Assembly: GCA_039592335.1 (NCBI GenBank)
Contig: JBDHBX010000010.1
Span: forward strand, 37,339-101,338
Direction of reading: 5' to 3'
DNA length: 64,000 nucleotides
Origin: WVYX01 sp039592335
GTDB lineage: Bacteria > Gemmatimonadota > Gemmatimonadetes > Gemmatimonadales > GWC2-71-9
Part shown: in pieces, positions 26,133 to 34,388 of the stretch
Position numbering within the stretch: the stretch's first letter is position 1
Layout of the letters: every line of letters begins with the position of its first letter
The notes under the pieces: model-generated
Told to the model about the DNA's origin: nothing
What the model saw: the letters and a program-made list of their open reading frames with translations, nothing else
Databases searched by the model: none
Position numbers and translations under genes: made by a program

Positions 26133-27454
26133 GACAGGCGACGGTGGCCATCATCGGCCGACCCAACGTGGGGAAGTCGACCCTGTTCAACCGCATCGTG
26201 GGCGGGCGGCGCGCGATCGTCGACGACCGCCCCGGCGTCACGCGCGACCGACACTACGCGCACACCGAATGGACCGGCCACCACTTCTGGCTGGTCGATA
26301 CCGGAGGGTGGGTCGTGGACGCGGACGATGCGCTACACAGCAGCATCCGGCTGCAGATCCAGCTCGCCATCGACCAGTCCGACGTGATCGTGTTCGTGGT
26401 GGATACGCAGACGGGCGTGCACCCAGTGGACCACGAGGTCGCGCAGCTGCTGCGGCGCCACCGCGACCGCGTCGTGGTCGCCGCCAACAAGGCCGACGAC
26501 CTGGCCGACGACACCTCGCACCACGCGTTTCACGAGCTCGGGTTGGGCGACCCACAGCCCCTGTCCGCATCCACGGGGAAAGGGAGCGGCGACCTGCTGG
26601 ACCGCATCGTGGCGCTCCTCGCCACCGCACCCGAGGAGGCCGAGGAGGGGATCGTCCAGGTAGCCGTCGTGGGCCGCCCCAACGTGGGAAAATCGAGCCT
26701 CGTCAACCGTCTGTTGGGCGAGGAGCGGACGGTAGTGGCCCCCGAGGCCGGCACCACGCGGGATGCCGTGGATTCCCCCTTGCGGTACCATGGGCAAACG
26801 CTCAACTTCATTGATACCGCGGGGTTACGGAAGCGATCGAAAGTAGAGGATGAGATCGAATTCTACTCGGCTCTACGGACGGAGCGGGCGATCGATCGGG
26901 CCGATGTGTGCGTCCTGGTGGTGGATGCCACGCTGGGCGTGCAGGCCCAGGATCTGAAGATCGCCCAGGCGGCGTGGGAGCGGGGAACCGGGATCGTGGC
27001 GGCAGTCAGCAAGTGGGACCTGGTCGACAAGGACACGCAGACCGCGGCCGAAGGTGAACGCCAGGTCGTCGAGCGAGCCCCGTTCATGGGCGCCGTTCCG
27101 TTTGTCTACGTCTCGTCGATCACCGGCCAGCGCGCTCGCAAGGTGCTCGATCTGATCCTGGAAGTGGCCGAGACGCGTACGCAGCGAGTCGCCACCGCCG
27201 ACGTGAATCGCGTCCTACAGGAACTCGTGGATCGCAATCAGCCACCGCAGCGCGGTCGGCAGGAGGTCAAGCTGCTCTACGGATCACAGGTGGCCACGGC
27301 ACCACCCACCATCGCCATCGTCACCAACCGACCGGATGCGATCCCCGAGTCCTACCGGCGGTACCTCGAGCGCGGATTCCGCTCGGCGTGGGGGTTCAAC
27401 GGCGTGCCCATCCGCATTCGGTTCCGTCGCAAGCGCACCAAGGGGAAGCGGTGA
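26129..27454 (+). CDS. der: Ribosome-associated GTPase Der
   Basis: Der (EngA) is a tandem-GTPase factor for 50S subunit maturation. The 441-residue protein has two G domains: G1 with GRPNVGKSTL (about 9-18), DTGGW and NKADD, and G2 with GRPNVGKSSL (about 187-196), DTAGLRKRSK and SKWDL. A C-terminal KH-like domain (about 355-441) ends in a basic RFRRKRTKGKR tail. All nucleotide-binding motifs are intact. The start overlaps DUF512 and the stop overlaps plsY (GTGA). Confidence 0.96.
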   Translation: MRQATVAIIGRPNVGKSTLFNRIVGGRRAIVDDRPGVTRDRHYAHTEWTGHHFWLVDTGGWVVDADDALHSSIRLQIQLAIDQSDVIVFVVDTQTGVHPVDHEVAQLLRRHRDRVVVAANKADDLADDTSHHAFHELGLGDPQPLSASTGKGSGDLLDRIVALLATAPEEAEEGIVQVAVVGRPNVGKSSLVNRLLGEERTVVAPEAGTTRDAVDSPLRYHGQTLNFIDTAGLRKRSKVEDEIEFYSALRTERAIDRADVCVLVVDATLGVQAQDLKIAQAAWERGTGIVAAVSKWDLVDKDTQTAAEGERQVVERAPFMGAVPFVYVSSITGQRARKVLDLILEVAETRTQRVATADVNRVLQELVDRNQPPQRGRQEVKLLYGSQVATAPPTIAIVTNRPDAIPESYRRYLERGFRSAWGFNGVPIRIRFRRKRTKGKR

Positions 27455-28065
27455 ACGTCATTCCCTGGCTGCTGGGCGGCTACGTCGCCGGCGCGATCCC
27501 CACGAGCTATCTCGCGGCGCGCTACGGCGCGGGGATCGACCTGCGGGAGCACGGCAGCAAGAACCTGGGCGCCACCAACGTCTACCGGGTGCTGGGATGG
27601 AAGTACGCCGTCCCGGTGGGGCTGTTCGACGTGGCGAAGGGTGCCGTGCCCGTGTTCCTCGGCGGGATCTTCCTGCCGCAGCCCTGGGCACCCCTCGCCG
27701 TGGGCGTGGCGGCGGTTCTGGGCCACGTGTTCTCGGTGTTTCTGCGGTTCCGGGGCGGCAAGGGCGTGGCGACGGCCGCCGGAGTGGTGCTGGCGCTGGC
27801 CCCGGCTGCCCTCGGCATCGCGACGCTGGTCTGGCTCGCCGTGCTGCTGGGCACCGGCTACATGTCGCTCGCCTCGATGCTCGGCGCGATCACGTTTCCC
27901 GTGGCCGCGCGCGTCGTGTATTCGGAGAACCGCTACGCGCTGGCCGTCGGCATCGGCCTCGCGCTGTTTATCGTGTACACGCATCGCAGCAACATCAAGC
28001 GACTCCTGTCGGGCACGGAGAACCGATTCGGGCGCCGGGACCGGCAGGCGAAGGGGGATGCCTAA
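27451..28065 (+). CDS. plsY: Acyl-phosphate:glycerol-3-phosphate acyltransferase PlsY
   Basis: PlsY is the membrane acyltransferase that makes lysophosphatidic acid from acyl-phosphate (supplied by PlsX, at 61841 here) and glycerol-3-phosphate (supplied by GpsA, next gene). The 204-residue protein has about five hydrophobic segments and the three catalytic loops: GSKNLGATNVYR near residue 36, GHVFSVFLRFRGGKGVAT near 91, and a THRSNIKRL-like motif near 180. GTG 27451 overlaps the der stop. gpsA follows directly. Confidence 0.95.
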   Translation: MNVIPWLLGGYVAGAIPTSYLAARYGAGIDLREHGSKNLGATNVYRVLGWKYAVPVGLFDVAKGAVPVFLGGIFLPQPWAPLAVGVAAVLGHVFSVFLRFRGGKGVATAAGVVLALAPAALGIATLVWLAVLLGTGYMSLASMLGAITFPVAARVVYSENRYALAVGIGLALFIVYTHRSNIKRLLSGTENRFGRRDRQAKGDA

Positions 28066-29064
28066 GTGCGGGTCGCGGTCATCGGCGCCGGAAGCTGGGG
28101 CACGACCCTCGCCGACCTGTTGGCCGGGAACGGACACCAGGTCAGCGTCTGGGCGCGCGAGCCCGAGGTCGTGGAGTCGATCAATCGCGATCACGTCAAC
28201 ACGATGTTCCTCGCCGACTCCCGGTTGGCCGAGACACTGGCGGCACACGCGGAGCTCGGGGCCGCCCTGGAGGGCGCAGAGCTGGTCGTTTCCGCGGCGC
28301 CGTCGCATGCGGTGCGCCGGGTGAGCACGGAGGTGGCCGGGGTGCTGCGTGGCGCGACGCCGCCGGTGGTGAGCATCTCCAAGGGACTGGAGTCGGACTC
28401 GCTCAAGCTCATGAGCGAGGTGCTGAGTGAGACGCTCCCGAGCGCGCCGGTGGTGGCCCTGTCGGGCCCCAGCTTCGCGCAGGAGGTGTATGAGCGCCAA
28501 CCCACGGCCGTGGTGGCGGCGTCGAGCGACCGACCGGCGGCCGAGCTGGTGCAACAGGCCTTCTCGGCGGCGCACTTCCGCGTCTACACCAGCGACGACG
28601 TGGTGGGGGTGCAGCTGGGGGGCGCCCTCAAGAACGTGATCGCGATTGCCGCCGGCCTGTTGCACGGACTCAAGCTGGGACACAACACCCTGGCGGCGCT
28701 GATTACCCGAGGCCTCGCGGAGATGAGCAGGGTGGGGGAGGCGATGGGAGCAAGCCCGCGCACGTTCGCGGGCCTCGCGGGGATGGGCGACCTGCTGCTC
28801 ACCGCCACGGGCGCCCTCTCCCGCAATCGCTCCCTCGGCATCGAGCTCGCGGAGGGCCGCACCCTCGAGAAGATCCAGGCGAGCCGGCGCAGCGTGGCCG
28901 AGGGGGTGCGGACCGCGAAGGCCGCGGTGAAGCTGGCCGAGCGCACCGGAACGGAGCTGCCTATCGCGGTCGAGGTGGCCAACATCCTGTTCGAGGGGAA
29001 GCGCCCCGAGCAAGCCGTGCGCGACCTCATGGAGCGGGAACTCAAGGCGGAGCACTGGCGATGA
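28066..29064 (+). CDS. gpsA: Glycerol-3-phosphate dehydrogenase [NAD(P)+]
   Basis: GpsA reduces dihydroxyacetone phosphate to sn-glycerol-3-phosphate, the phospholipid backbone used by the adjacent PlsY. The 332-residue protein has the N-terminal dinucleotide fold (GAGSWGTTL, about 7-15), SISKGLE near residue 103, the LSGPSFAQEV block near 135, and the catalytic helix with GGALKNVIAIAAG near 185. GTG start directly after the plsY stop; the end shares ATGA with the regulator gene. Confidence 0.96.
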   Translation: MRVAVIGAGSWGTTLADLLAGNGHQVSVWAREPEVVESINRDHVNTMFLADSRLAETLAAHAELGAALEGAELVVSAAPSHAVRRVSTEVAGVLRGATPPVVSISKGLESDSLKLMSEVLSETLPSAPVVALSGPSFAQEVYERQPTAVVAASSDRPAAELVQQAFSAAHFRVYTSDDVVGVQLGGALKNVIAIAAGLLHGLKLGHNTLAALITRGLAEMSRVGEAMGASPRTFAGLAGMGDLLLTATGALSRNRSLGIELAEGRTLEKIQASRRSVAEGVRTAKAAVKLAERTGTELPIAVEVANILFEGKRPEQAVRDLMERELKAEHWR

Positions 29065-29438
29065 CGGCCTCGCGTCCCGTACAGGAGTTCTTCTCGATCG
29101 GCGACGTCTGCCAGCTCACCAATCTCAAGCCGCACGTATTGCGGTACTGGGAGAGCCAGTTCCGCTTTCTCAACCCCGCCAAGAACCGCTCGGGGAACCG
29201 CGTGTACCAGCGGCGCGAGATCGAGCTCATCATGCTCGTGAAGCACCTGCTGTACAACGAGAAGTACACCATCGAGGGCGCGCGCCGGCGCATCGAGGAA
29301 TATCGTCGCACCGGCCTGCTCAAGACCGAGGCCAGGTTCGCGCTGCAACGAGAGACGATCGAAAACCTCTCCGGCGAGCTGCGGACGCTGCTCGACATCC
29401 TCGACGGCAAAGCTCCCGTTGAAGATCCTGGTCAGTAA
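29061..29438 (+). CDS. MerR-like helix-turn-helix regulator
   Basis: A 125-residue protein with an N-terminal winged helix of the MerR family: FSIGDVCQLTNLKPHVLRYWES (helix-turn-helix, about 11-32) and NRVYQRREIELI (wing and helix, about 46-57). A short helical tail (about 75-118) probably dimerises. There are no C-terminal cysteines or effector domain, so no ligand is suggested. Similar short MerR-like proteins commonly sit beside core genes in Gram-negative phyla. It overlaps gpsA by four bases and surE by 20. Confidence 0.82.
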   Translation: MTASRPVQEFFSIGDVCQLTNLKPHVLRYWESQFRFLNPAKNRSGNRVYQRREIELIMLVKHLLYNEKYTIEGARRRIEEYRRTGLLKTEARFALQRETIENLSGELRTLLDILDGKAPVEDPGQ

Positions 29439-30168
29439 CGACGACGGCATTCTGGCGCACGGGCTGGAGGTGCTCGCCACCGTGTGCCGCACGGTCGCCA
29501 ACGTGTCCGTGGTGGCCCCCGACCGCGAGCAGAGCGGGGCGAGCCACTCGCTCACCCTGGGCCGGCCGCTGCGGTCCACGGAGCGGCCGGACGGCTCGCT
29601 GCAGGTCGACGGCACCCCCACCGACTGCGTCTTGCTGGCGCTCGGGGTGCTACTGGAGGACCGGCCCGACTTCGTGTTCTCCGGTATCAATCACGGCCCT
29701 AACATGGGCGAGGACGTGCTCTACTCCGGCACCGTGGCGGCCGCCATGGAAGGGCTGGCGTATGGCATTCCGGGTGTCGCGATGTCCTTCGCGGGGGGAA
29801 ACATCGAGCTCCTGGACAGCCACCAGCCCTGGCTCGAGCGGCTGGTGGCCGATATCGTGAAGGTCGAGAACTTCCCGAAAGAGACGCTGCTCAACATCAA
29901 CCTCCCACCGATCCCGGGCGATGAGATCGAGGGCATCCGGGTGACCACGCTGGGGAAGCGGGTGTACTCTGACTCCCTCGTCAGGACCAATGATCCCTGG
30001 GGCCGGACCGGGTACTGGATCGGGGGCGGGCAGATCTCCTGGTCGGGACGGGAGGATTCGGACTTCCGCGCCATCCAGGACCGCCACATCTCGGTCACCC
30101 CCCTGCACGTGGACCTCACCAACTACGGCCTGCTGGAGGACGTGCGGGGATGGCAGCTGGGCGGCTAG
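29419..30168 (+). CDS. surE: 5'/3'-nucleotidase SurE
   Basis: SurE is a divalent-metal-dependent nucleoside monophosphate phosphatase linked to stationary-phase survival. The 249-residue chain starts MKILVSNDDG with the metal-binding Asp8-Asp9. It also has APDREQSGAS (about 33-42), and INHGPNMGEDVLYSGTVAAAMEG near residues 92-114. The start is TTG 29419, inside the end of the preceding gene. The stop lies 19 bases into pcm, reproducing the well-known surE-pcm pairing. Confidence 0.95.
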   Translation: MKILVSNDDGILAHGLEVLATVCRTVANVSVVAPDREQSGASHSLTLGRPLRSTERPDGSLQVDGTPTDCVLLALGVLLEDRPDFVFSGINHGPNMGEDVLYSGTVAAAMEGLAYGIPGVAMSFAGGNIELLDSHQPWLERLVADIVKVENFPKETLLNINLPPIPGDEIEGIRVTTLGKRVYSDSLVRTNDPWGRTGYWIGGGQISWSGREDSDFRAIQDRHISVTPLHVDLTNYGLLEDVRGWQLGG

Positions 30169-30857
30169 CCGATAGCTACGGCGGGTACCGGGCGAGGCTG
30201 CTGGAGAGCCTGCGAGGGCAGGGAATCCAGGATCTCGCGGTGCTGCGAGCCTTCGGCGAGACCCCGCGGCACCTGTTCGTGCCGGAAGCGCTGCGTCACC
30301 GCGCCTACGAGGACAGTGCCCTGCCCATCGGCCACGGCCAGACCATCTCCCAGCCCACGACCCAGGCGCGCTACCTCGAGGCGCTCGCGCTGGGTGGGAG
30401 GGAGCGCGTGCTGGAGATCGGCACCGGCTCAGGCTATCAAGCGGCGCTCCTGTCCCACCTCGCCGAGATGGTGGTGTCGGTCGAGCGCGTGCCCGAGCTC
30501 GCCGAAGCGGCCCGGGCCGCCCTCGAGGCAGCCGAGATCGCGGGCGTCATGGTCGTCGTGGGAGACGGCACGCTGGGGTGGCGCCCCGAGGCACCCTACG
30601 ATGCCATTCTGGTGGCGGCCGCCAGCCCAACCGTACCGGAGCCGCTGCTAGGACAGTTGGCTGAGGGCGGACGGCTGGTGTTGCCACTCGATGGGGCGCA
30701 GGTGCCACCGGAAGTGCTGGGGAGGCTCCAGGAGCCGGTGGAAGGACAGGTGCTCGTGCGTGTTACGCGGCAGGGCGGGAAGTACTACGCGGAGCCGCTC
30801 CGAGCCGCGCAGTTCGTACCGCTGATCGGCAAGCACGGCTTCGACGAGGAGGCGTAA
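30150..30857 (+). CDS. pcm: Protein-L-isoaspartate O-methyltransferase
   Basis: Pcm methylates L-isoaspartyl residues in aged proteins, starting their repair. The 235-residue protein has the substrate loop GHGQTISQPTTQA (about 57-69), the SAM-binding motif VLEIGTGSGYQAALL (about 88-102), and the post-I acidic VVSVER motif. Length slightly exceeds the approximately 210 of E. coli, because of a C-terminal extension. The overlap with surE suggests joint expression of two stress-maintenance enzymes. Confidence 0.94.
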   Translation: MAAGRLADSYGGYRARLLESLRGQGIQDLAVLRAFGETPRHLFVPEALRHRAYEDSALPIGHGQTISQPTTQARYLEALALGGRERVLEIGTGSGYQAALLSHLAEMVVSVERVPELAEAARAALEAAEIAGVMVVVGDGTLGWRPEAPYDAILVAAASPTVPEPLLGQLAEGGRLVLPLDGAQVPPEVLGRLQEPVEGQVLVRVTRQGGKYYAEPLRAAQFVPLIGKHGFDEEA

Positions 30858-30859
30858 AG

Positions 30860-31528
30860 GTGTTCGAAGCGGTCGTCACATGGCTCACCGACACCATCTT
30901 CCAGCTCGGCTACCCGGGAATCACGCTCCTCATGGCCATCGAGTCGTCGTTCTTTCCGTTCCCCAGCGAGGTCGTGCTGCCGCCAGCCGGGTACCTCGCC
31001 GCGCAGGGACGCATGAACGTGTGGCTGGCGCTGGGAGCGGGACTCGGCGGAAGCCTGATCGGCGCTCTCGTCAACTACTACCTCGCCGTTTTTCTGGGGC
31101 GCCCGCTGCTCCACAAGTACCACCGCTACTTCCTGATGCGGGAGTCCTCGCTGGACCGTGCCGAGCAGTTCTTCCGTCGACACGGGGAGATCAGCACATT
31201 TGTGGGGAGGCTCATCCCCGTGATCCGGCAGCTCATCTCCCTCCCGGCCGGTGTCGCCCGGATGCGGCTCGACCGGTTCGCGCTCTACACGGCCCTGGGG
31301 GCCGGCATCTGGTGCGCGATCCTTACCTTCATCGGTTGGGAGGTCGGCCGGCACGCCGAGGTCGTTCCGGGTTTGGACGCCTTGATCGGTGACCCGGACG
31401 TACAGCGCTACACTTCGATCGCCGCGCTCGCGCTCCTGCCGCTCATTGTGGTGGTGGTGAGTGTCTACATGTACCGGCAGCGTAAGCGGGGTGGAGCGGC
31501 CCGGAACGGGGCGGGGGAGCCCTCATGA
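30860..31528 (+). CDS. DedA family membrane protein (first of two)
   Basis: A 222-residue polytopic protein of the DedA/SNARE-associated (PF09335) family. These proteins act as undecaprenyl-phosphate or phospholipid transporters. Signature elements: ESSFFPFPSEVVLPPAGYLA (about 28-47), with the acidic residues of the re-entrant loop, and FVGRLIPVIRQLISLPAGVARM (about 114-135), with the conserved Arg. About five membrane segments; the last is near residues 188-210, with a basic cytoplasmic tail. GTG start two bases after pcm. Confidence 0.9.
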   Translation: MFEAVVTWLTDTIFQLGYPGITLLMAIESSFFPFPSEVVLPPAGYLAAQGRMNVWLALGAGLGGSLIGALVNYYLAVFLGRPLLHKYHRYFLMRESSLDRAEQFFRRHGEISTFVGRLIPVIRQLISLPAGVARMRLDRFALYTALGAGIWCAILTFIGWEVGRHAEVVPGLDALIGDPDVQRYTSIAALALLPLIVVVVSVYMYRQRKRGGAARNGAGEPS

Positions 31529-31812
31529 ACGAGGCGGCCGATGAGGAGGCACGTTGGCTCGTCTCGGGACGGGTCCAGGGCGTGGGGTTTCGCTGGTTCG
31601 TCCTGCGCCACGCCGAGCGCTTGGGTCTCGCGGGCTGGGCGCGGAACCTGCCAGACGGGCGCGTCGAGGTGGTGGCGGCCGGATCGGCCGCGGCGTTGCG
31701 AGAACTCGAGAGCGCGCTGCGAGAAGGTCCCAGGTTCGGCCATGTGGAAAATGTGGATAAGGACGAGATTCCACATAACCAAGTAGACTCTAACTCGTTC
31801 ATTATTAAATAG
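31525..31812 (+). CDS. acyP: Acylphosphatase
   Basis: A 95-residue acylphosphatase that hydrolyses carboxyl-phosphate bonds. The active-site signature GRVQGVGFRWF (about 15-25) contains catalytic Arg23, and Asn41 follows in WARNLPDGRVEV. The last 20 codons (from about 31750) are unusually AT-rich compared with the rest of the gene, although the encoded tail still aligns with the family's final strand. Start overlaps the DedA stop (ATGA); stop lies two bases before apt. Confidence 0.93.
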   Translation: MNEAADEEARWLVSGRVQGVGFRWFVLRHAERLGLAGWARNLPDGRVEVVAAGSAAALRELESALREGPRFGHVENVDKDEIPHNQVDSNSFIIK

Positions 31813-31865
31813 TTATGACTAAGCAACAAACAGCGAAGGATACTTTACGTCGTTTGTACGATGCC
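31745..31865 (+). other. AT-rich island spanning acyP end and apt start
   Basis: About 120 bases with much lower G+C than either flank cover the end of acyP and the first codons of apt. It contains a 7-bp inverted repeat, ATGTGGA (31751-31757) and TCCACAT (31770-31776). The apt ATG at 31815 is preceded by TTATTAAATAGTT with no Shine-Dalgarno sequence. This could be an internal promoter or an unstructured S1-dependent start; neither is proven. Confidence 0.5.
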
Positions 31866-32372
31866 GTGCGGGAGGTACCTGACTTCCCAAGTGCGGGAAT
31901 CGTATTCCGAGACCTCACCCCGATCTTTCTGGACCCCGTGCTATTTCGGCAGGCCGTGCGCCGCATGGCCGGCCCGGCCCGGGAGCTGAATGTCGACAAG
32001 GTGCTGGGGATCGAGGCCGGGGGATTCATCCTCGGAGGCCCTCTCAGCGCCGAGCTGAAGGCGGGGTTCCTCCCGGCCAGGAAGGCCGGGAAGTTACCGC
32101 ACGATACGCACCAGGTGCCGTATGGGCCGGCGCACGGCTCCGACGTCATCGAGGTGCATCAGGATGCGGTGGAGCCGGGTGAGCGCGTCATCATCGTGGA
32201 CGACGTGCTGGCCACGGGCGGCACCGCGCGAGCTGCTGTGCGCGCCGTCGGGGAGGCCGGTGGGGAGGTCGTGGGCGTGAGCGTCCTGCTCGAGCTGCTG
32301 GAGCTGGACGGGCGCGGCATGCTCGACCCTGTCCCACTGTGGAGCATGCTCACGTACCCCAGGAAGTACTGA
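31815..32372 (+). CDS. apt: Adenine phosphoribosyltransferase
   Basis: Apt salvages adenine to AMP using PRPP. The 185-residue protein has the family start (VPDFPSAGIVFRDLTP, about 21-36), the EAGGFI block near residue 67, and the PRPP-binding motif VIIVDDVLATGGTA (about 125-138). The typical Apt length is 170-185. The first codons are AT-rich and the start lacks a Shine-Dalgarno sequence, which is unusual here. A tRNA-Arg gene follows 71 bases later. Confidence 0.95.
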   Translation: MTKQQTAKDTLRRLYDAVREVPDFPSAGIVFRDLTPIFLDPVLFRQAVRRMAGPARELNVDKVLGIEAGGFILGGPLSAELKAGFLPARKAGKLPHDTHQVPYGPAHGSDVIEVHQDAVEPGERVIIVDDVLATGGTARAAVRAVGEAGGEVVGVSVLLELLELDGRGMLDPVPLWSMLTYPRKY

Positions 32373-32443
32373 GCACACTCTCGAGTGGGGAAGGGGGAAC
32401 GCGGTTGGAGCCCAAGTTCCACCCAGTTACTTTTGTTCGTTCC

Positions 32444-32517
32444 GCCCCTGTAGCTCAGTTGGATAGAGCAGCGGTTTCCTAAACCGTTGGCCGGGTGTTC
32501 GAGTCACCCCAGGGGCA
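32444..32517 (+). tRNA. tRNA-Arg (anticodon CCT)
   Basis: A 74-base cloverleaf: acceptor GCCCCTG pairs with CAGGGGC, discriminator A. The D-arm contains GCTCAGTTGGATAGAGC. Anticodon stem GCGGT/ACCGT encloses loop TTCCTAA, giving anticodon CCT, which reads AGG. The T-arm is GGGTG TTCGAGT CACCC. CCA is not encoded. Confidence 0.95.
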
Positions 32518-32593
32518 TTGATCCCGGGCGGGGGGCGGGGACGAGCACCCTCGAGAATGACAGAGACCGCGCACGCGTACGCATAGAGGATTC

Positions 32594-33262
32594 GTGAAGG
32601 CAAAGAGCACACCACCACAACAACCGGCCCACCAGGATTCGGGCAAGCAGCTAGTCGAGTGGGTCGTCAAGAACCAGCGAGCCGTGATCGGCCTCGCCGC
32701 CGCCGTGGCGGCCGCGGTCCTGATCGGTTGGTTCATCCTCGAGTACCAGGAACGCAAGGAAGTGGCTGCAACGGGCGCGCTCGACGAGGCGCGCGTCGCC
32801 CTCCAGTCGGGCAACCTCCCGCTGGCGGCGAGCGACCTGTCCCGCATCGTGGGCACCTACGGCGGGACCGTCGCCGCGGACGAGGCGGCCATCCTCCTCG
32901 CCCAGGTCCGGCTCGAGCAGGCGCAGCCCACCGTGGCCGCAGAGGAGCTCAGAGCAGCCCTGGCCGGTGGTATGCGGTCGCAGTTCGAGGCGGCCGCGTA
33001 CGGCCTGTTGGGGACCTCGCTGGAGGAGATCGGGAACCACCGGGAGGCCGCAGGGGCCTTCCAGCGCGCCTCCGAGACCTCCTGGTACGATTACCTGGCC
33101 GCCCAGTACCTGAATGACGCCGCGCGTGCCTTCATCGCGGCCCGGGACACGACCAGCGCCATGGCGGTGTTCGAGCGCATCCTCAGCGATCATGAGGAGG
33201 CTCCGGCGGCGACGGAGGCACGTGTCAGACTGGCGGAGTTGAGGGCAGCCACGGGCGGCTGA
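32594..33262 (+). CDS. Membrane-anchored tetratricopeptide-repeat protein (YfgM-like)
   Basis: A 222-residue protein with a polar N-terminus (1-26), one membrane segment (about 29-50), and TPR-like helices to the end. The topology, one N-terminal anchor followed by periplasmic TPRs, resembles YfgM, an ancillary SecYEG/chaperone-network protein, but similarity is architectural only. The start is GTG 32594. It closes the long + strand run. Confidence 0.72.
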   Translation: MKAKSTPPQQPAHQDSGKQLVEWVVKNQRAVIGLAAAVAAAVLIGWFILEYQERKEVAATGALDEARVALQSGNLPLAASDLSRIVGTYGGTVAADEAAILLAQVRLEQAQPTVAAEELRAALAGGMRSQFEAAAYGLLGTSLEEIGNHREAAGAFQRASETSWYDYLAAQYLNDAARAFIAARDTTSAMAVFERILSDHEEAPAATEARVRLAELRAATGG

Positions 33263-33536
33263 GGCACCACATCAGGTGACCGCGGGCGGGAGTTTCGGGC
33301 TCTCGCCCGCCTTCTCTCGGACCTGCATGAAGTGCGTATAAGATATGTTATGTTAAGTTAAACTCTGCGAGTGTGTGGATAATTGTCGACACGCTGCGAC
33401 AGCAGGGTTCAAGCGGCCCTACCCCAACGGTTTAGGGTATGGCTGGTAGGAGAGGCATACCACGCCAAAGAGACAGCTCTGGAGCGACTTGTGAACGCGA
33501 GTCGAAGCGGCAGCCGGACCCGCTACGGTGGCAGCG
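33263..33536. other. Convergent gene-free gap with AT-rich patch
   Basis: The 274 bases between the converging TPR and dapF genes hold the hairpin at 33282-33310, then an AT-rich patch (about 33333-33382) with a TATAAG element near 33340 and repeated TTA/AAC runs. Two short inverted repeats follow: TGTCG/CGACA near 33384-33401 and GGTATG/CATACC near 33436-33462. No convincing protein-coding frame is present. A small RNA gene is possible but unproven; I recognise no known RNA family. Confidence 0.4.
33282..33310 (+). terminator. Hairpin terminator at end of + strand run
   Basis: An 11-bp stem, GCGGGCGGGAG (33282-33292) with CTCTCGCCCGC (33300-33310), contains one G-T pair and has a 7-base loop. 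It starts 20 bases after the TPR gene stop. The following CTTCTCTC is pyrimidine-rich but not a U-tract. Being nearly symmetrical, it could also stop the opposing dapF strand. Confidence 0.6.
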
Positions 33537-34358
33537 TCAGTCGCCGAGCACGGCGCGGAACACGAGGCGGGCCGGACCCGCCAGCCGAGGGCGCTCGAGG
33601 GAGCGGTCGGCCGCCAAATCGGCGGAGATGGTAAGGACGGTACCAGACGCCGTTCCTATCCGCAGCGGAAGCTCGGCCTCTCCCCCCTGGGCCAGGACGG
33701 CCGTGGCGGCCACCGCTCCGGTACCGCACGCCAGGGTCTCGGCCTCCACCCCACGCTCATAGGTCCGCATCGCCCAACCACCGTCGCCGTTGGCCAGGAA
33801 GTTGACGTTGGCGCCGCCGGGAAGGACCGGATGAGCCCTGAGGGCCCTGCCCCGCTGGAGCAGGGGCACCGCGGCCAGATCGTCGACTCGGACGATCAAG
33901 TGGGGCACACCGACCGTCGTGAAGTGGATCGAGTGCTCGCCAGGCGCGAGGTCGATCTCGGGCTGGGTGAGCTCACCCACGGGCGGGGCCAGGATCTCGG
34001 CCGCCTCCTCGCCCGGAAGGCACCGCCCCTCCAGATCGCCCGCATCGGTCTCCAGGGTCAGCCCGTCGGACGGCGCGAGCTCCAGCCAGGCGGCGAGGCG
34101 GGTGGCGCATAAGGCCCCGTTGCCGCACATGGGGGCCCGGCTCCCATCGGAATTGAAGAAGTGGAACCGCACCGCCCCCGCCCGAGAGCCGGGCTCGAGC
34201 ACCACGAGGCCGTCGGCGCCCACACCGGTGCCCCGCCCGCAGACCTCCCGAATCAGCTCGGGGGTCCACCGCTCCACGGGTTGGGTCCGACCGTCGGACA
34301 TCACGAAGTCGTTCCCCGACCCCGACATCTTGTAGATGACGATGCCGTTGCCGGCCAT
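33537..34358 (-). CDS. dapF: Diaminopimelate epimerase
   Basis: DapF interconverts LL- and meso-diaminopimelate for lysine and peptidoglycan synthesis. The 273-residue enzyme has the paired active-site cysteines: Cys78 in the PMCGNGALC block and Cys211 in ACGTGAVA. The KMSGSGNDFV start and the two-fold pseudo-symmetric domain layout are typical. It is the last gene of the minus-strand block. No other dap gene is in the window. Confidence 0.96.
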   Translation of the reverse strand: MAGNGIVIYKMSGSGNDFVMSDGRTQPVERWTPELIREVCGRGTGVGADGLVVLEPGSRAGAVRFHFFNSDGSRAPMCGNGALCATRLAAWLELAPSDGLTLETDAGDLEGRCLPGEEAAEILAPPVGELTQPEIDLAPGEHSIHFTTVGVPHLIVRVDDLAAVPLLQRGRALRAHPVLPGGANVNFLANGDGGWAMRTYERGVEAETLACGTGAVAATAVLAQGGEAELPLRIGTASGTVLTISADLAADRSLERPRLAGPARLVFRAVLGD

Positions 34359-34388
34359 GACCCTAATCTAGTGCTGGAATGCGCTCGG

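Noticed and set aside
33383..33634. An 83-codon + strand frame running into the dapF 3' end.
   Set aside because: The second half is an antisense shadow of dapF and is Arg/Gly-rich; no ribosome-binding site or family resemblance.
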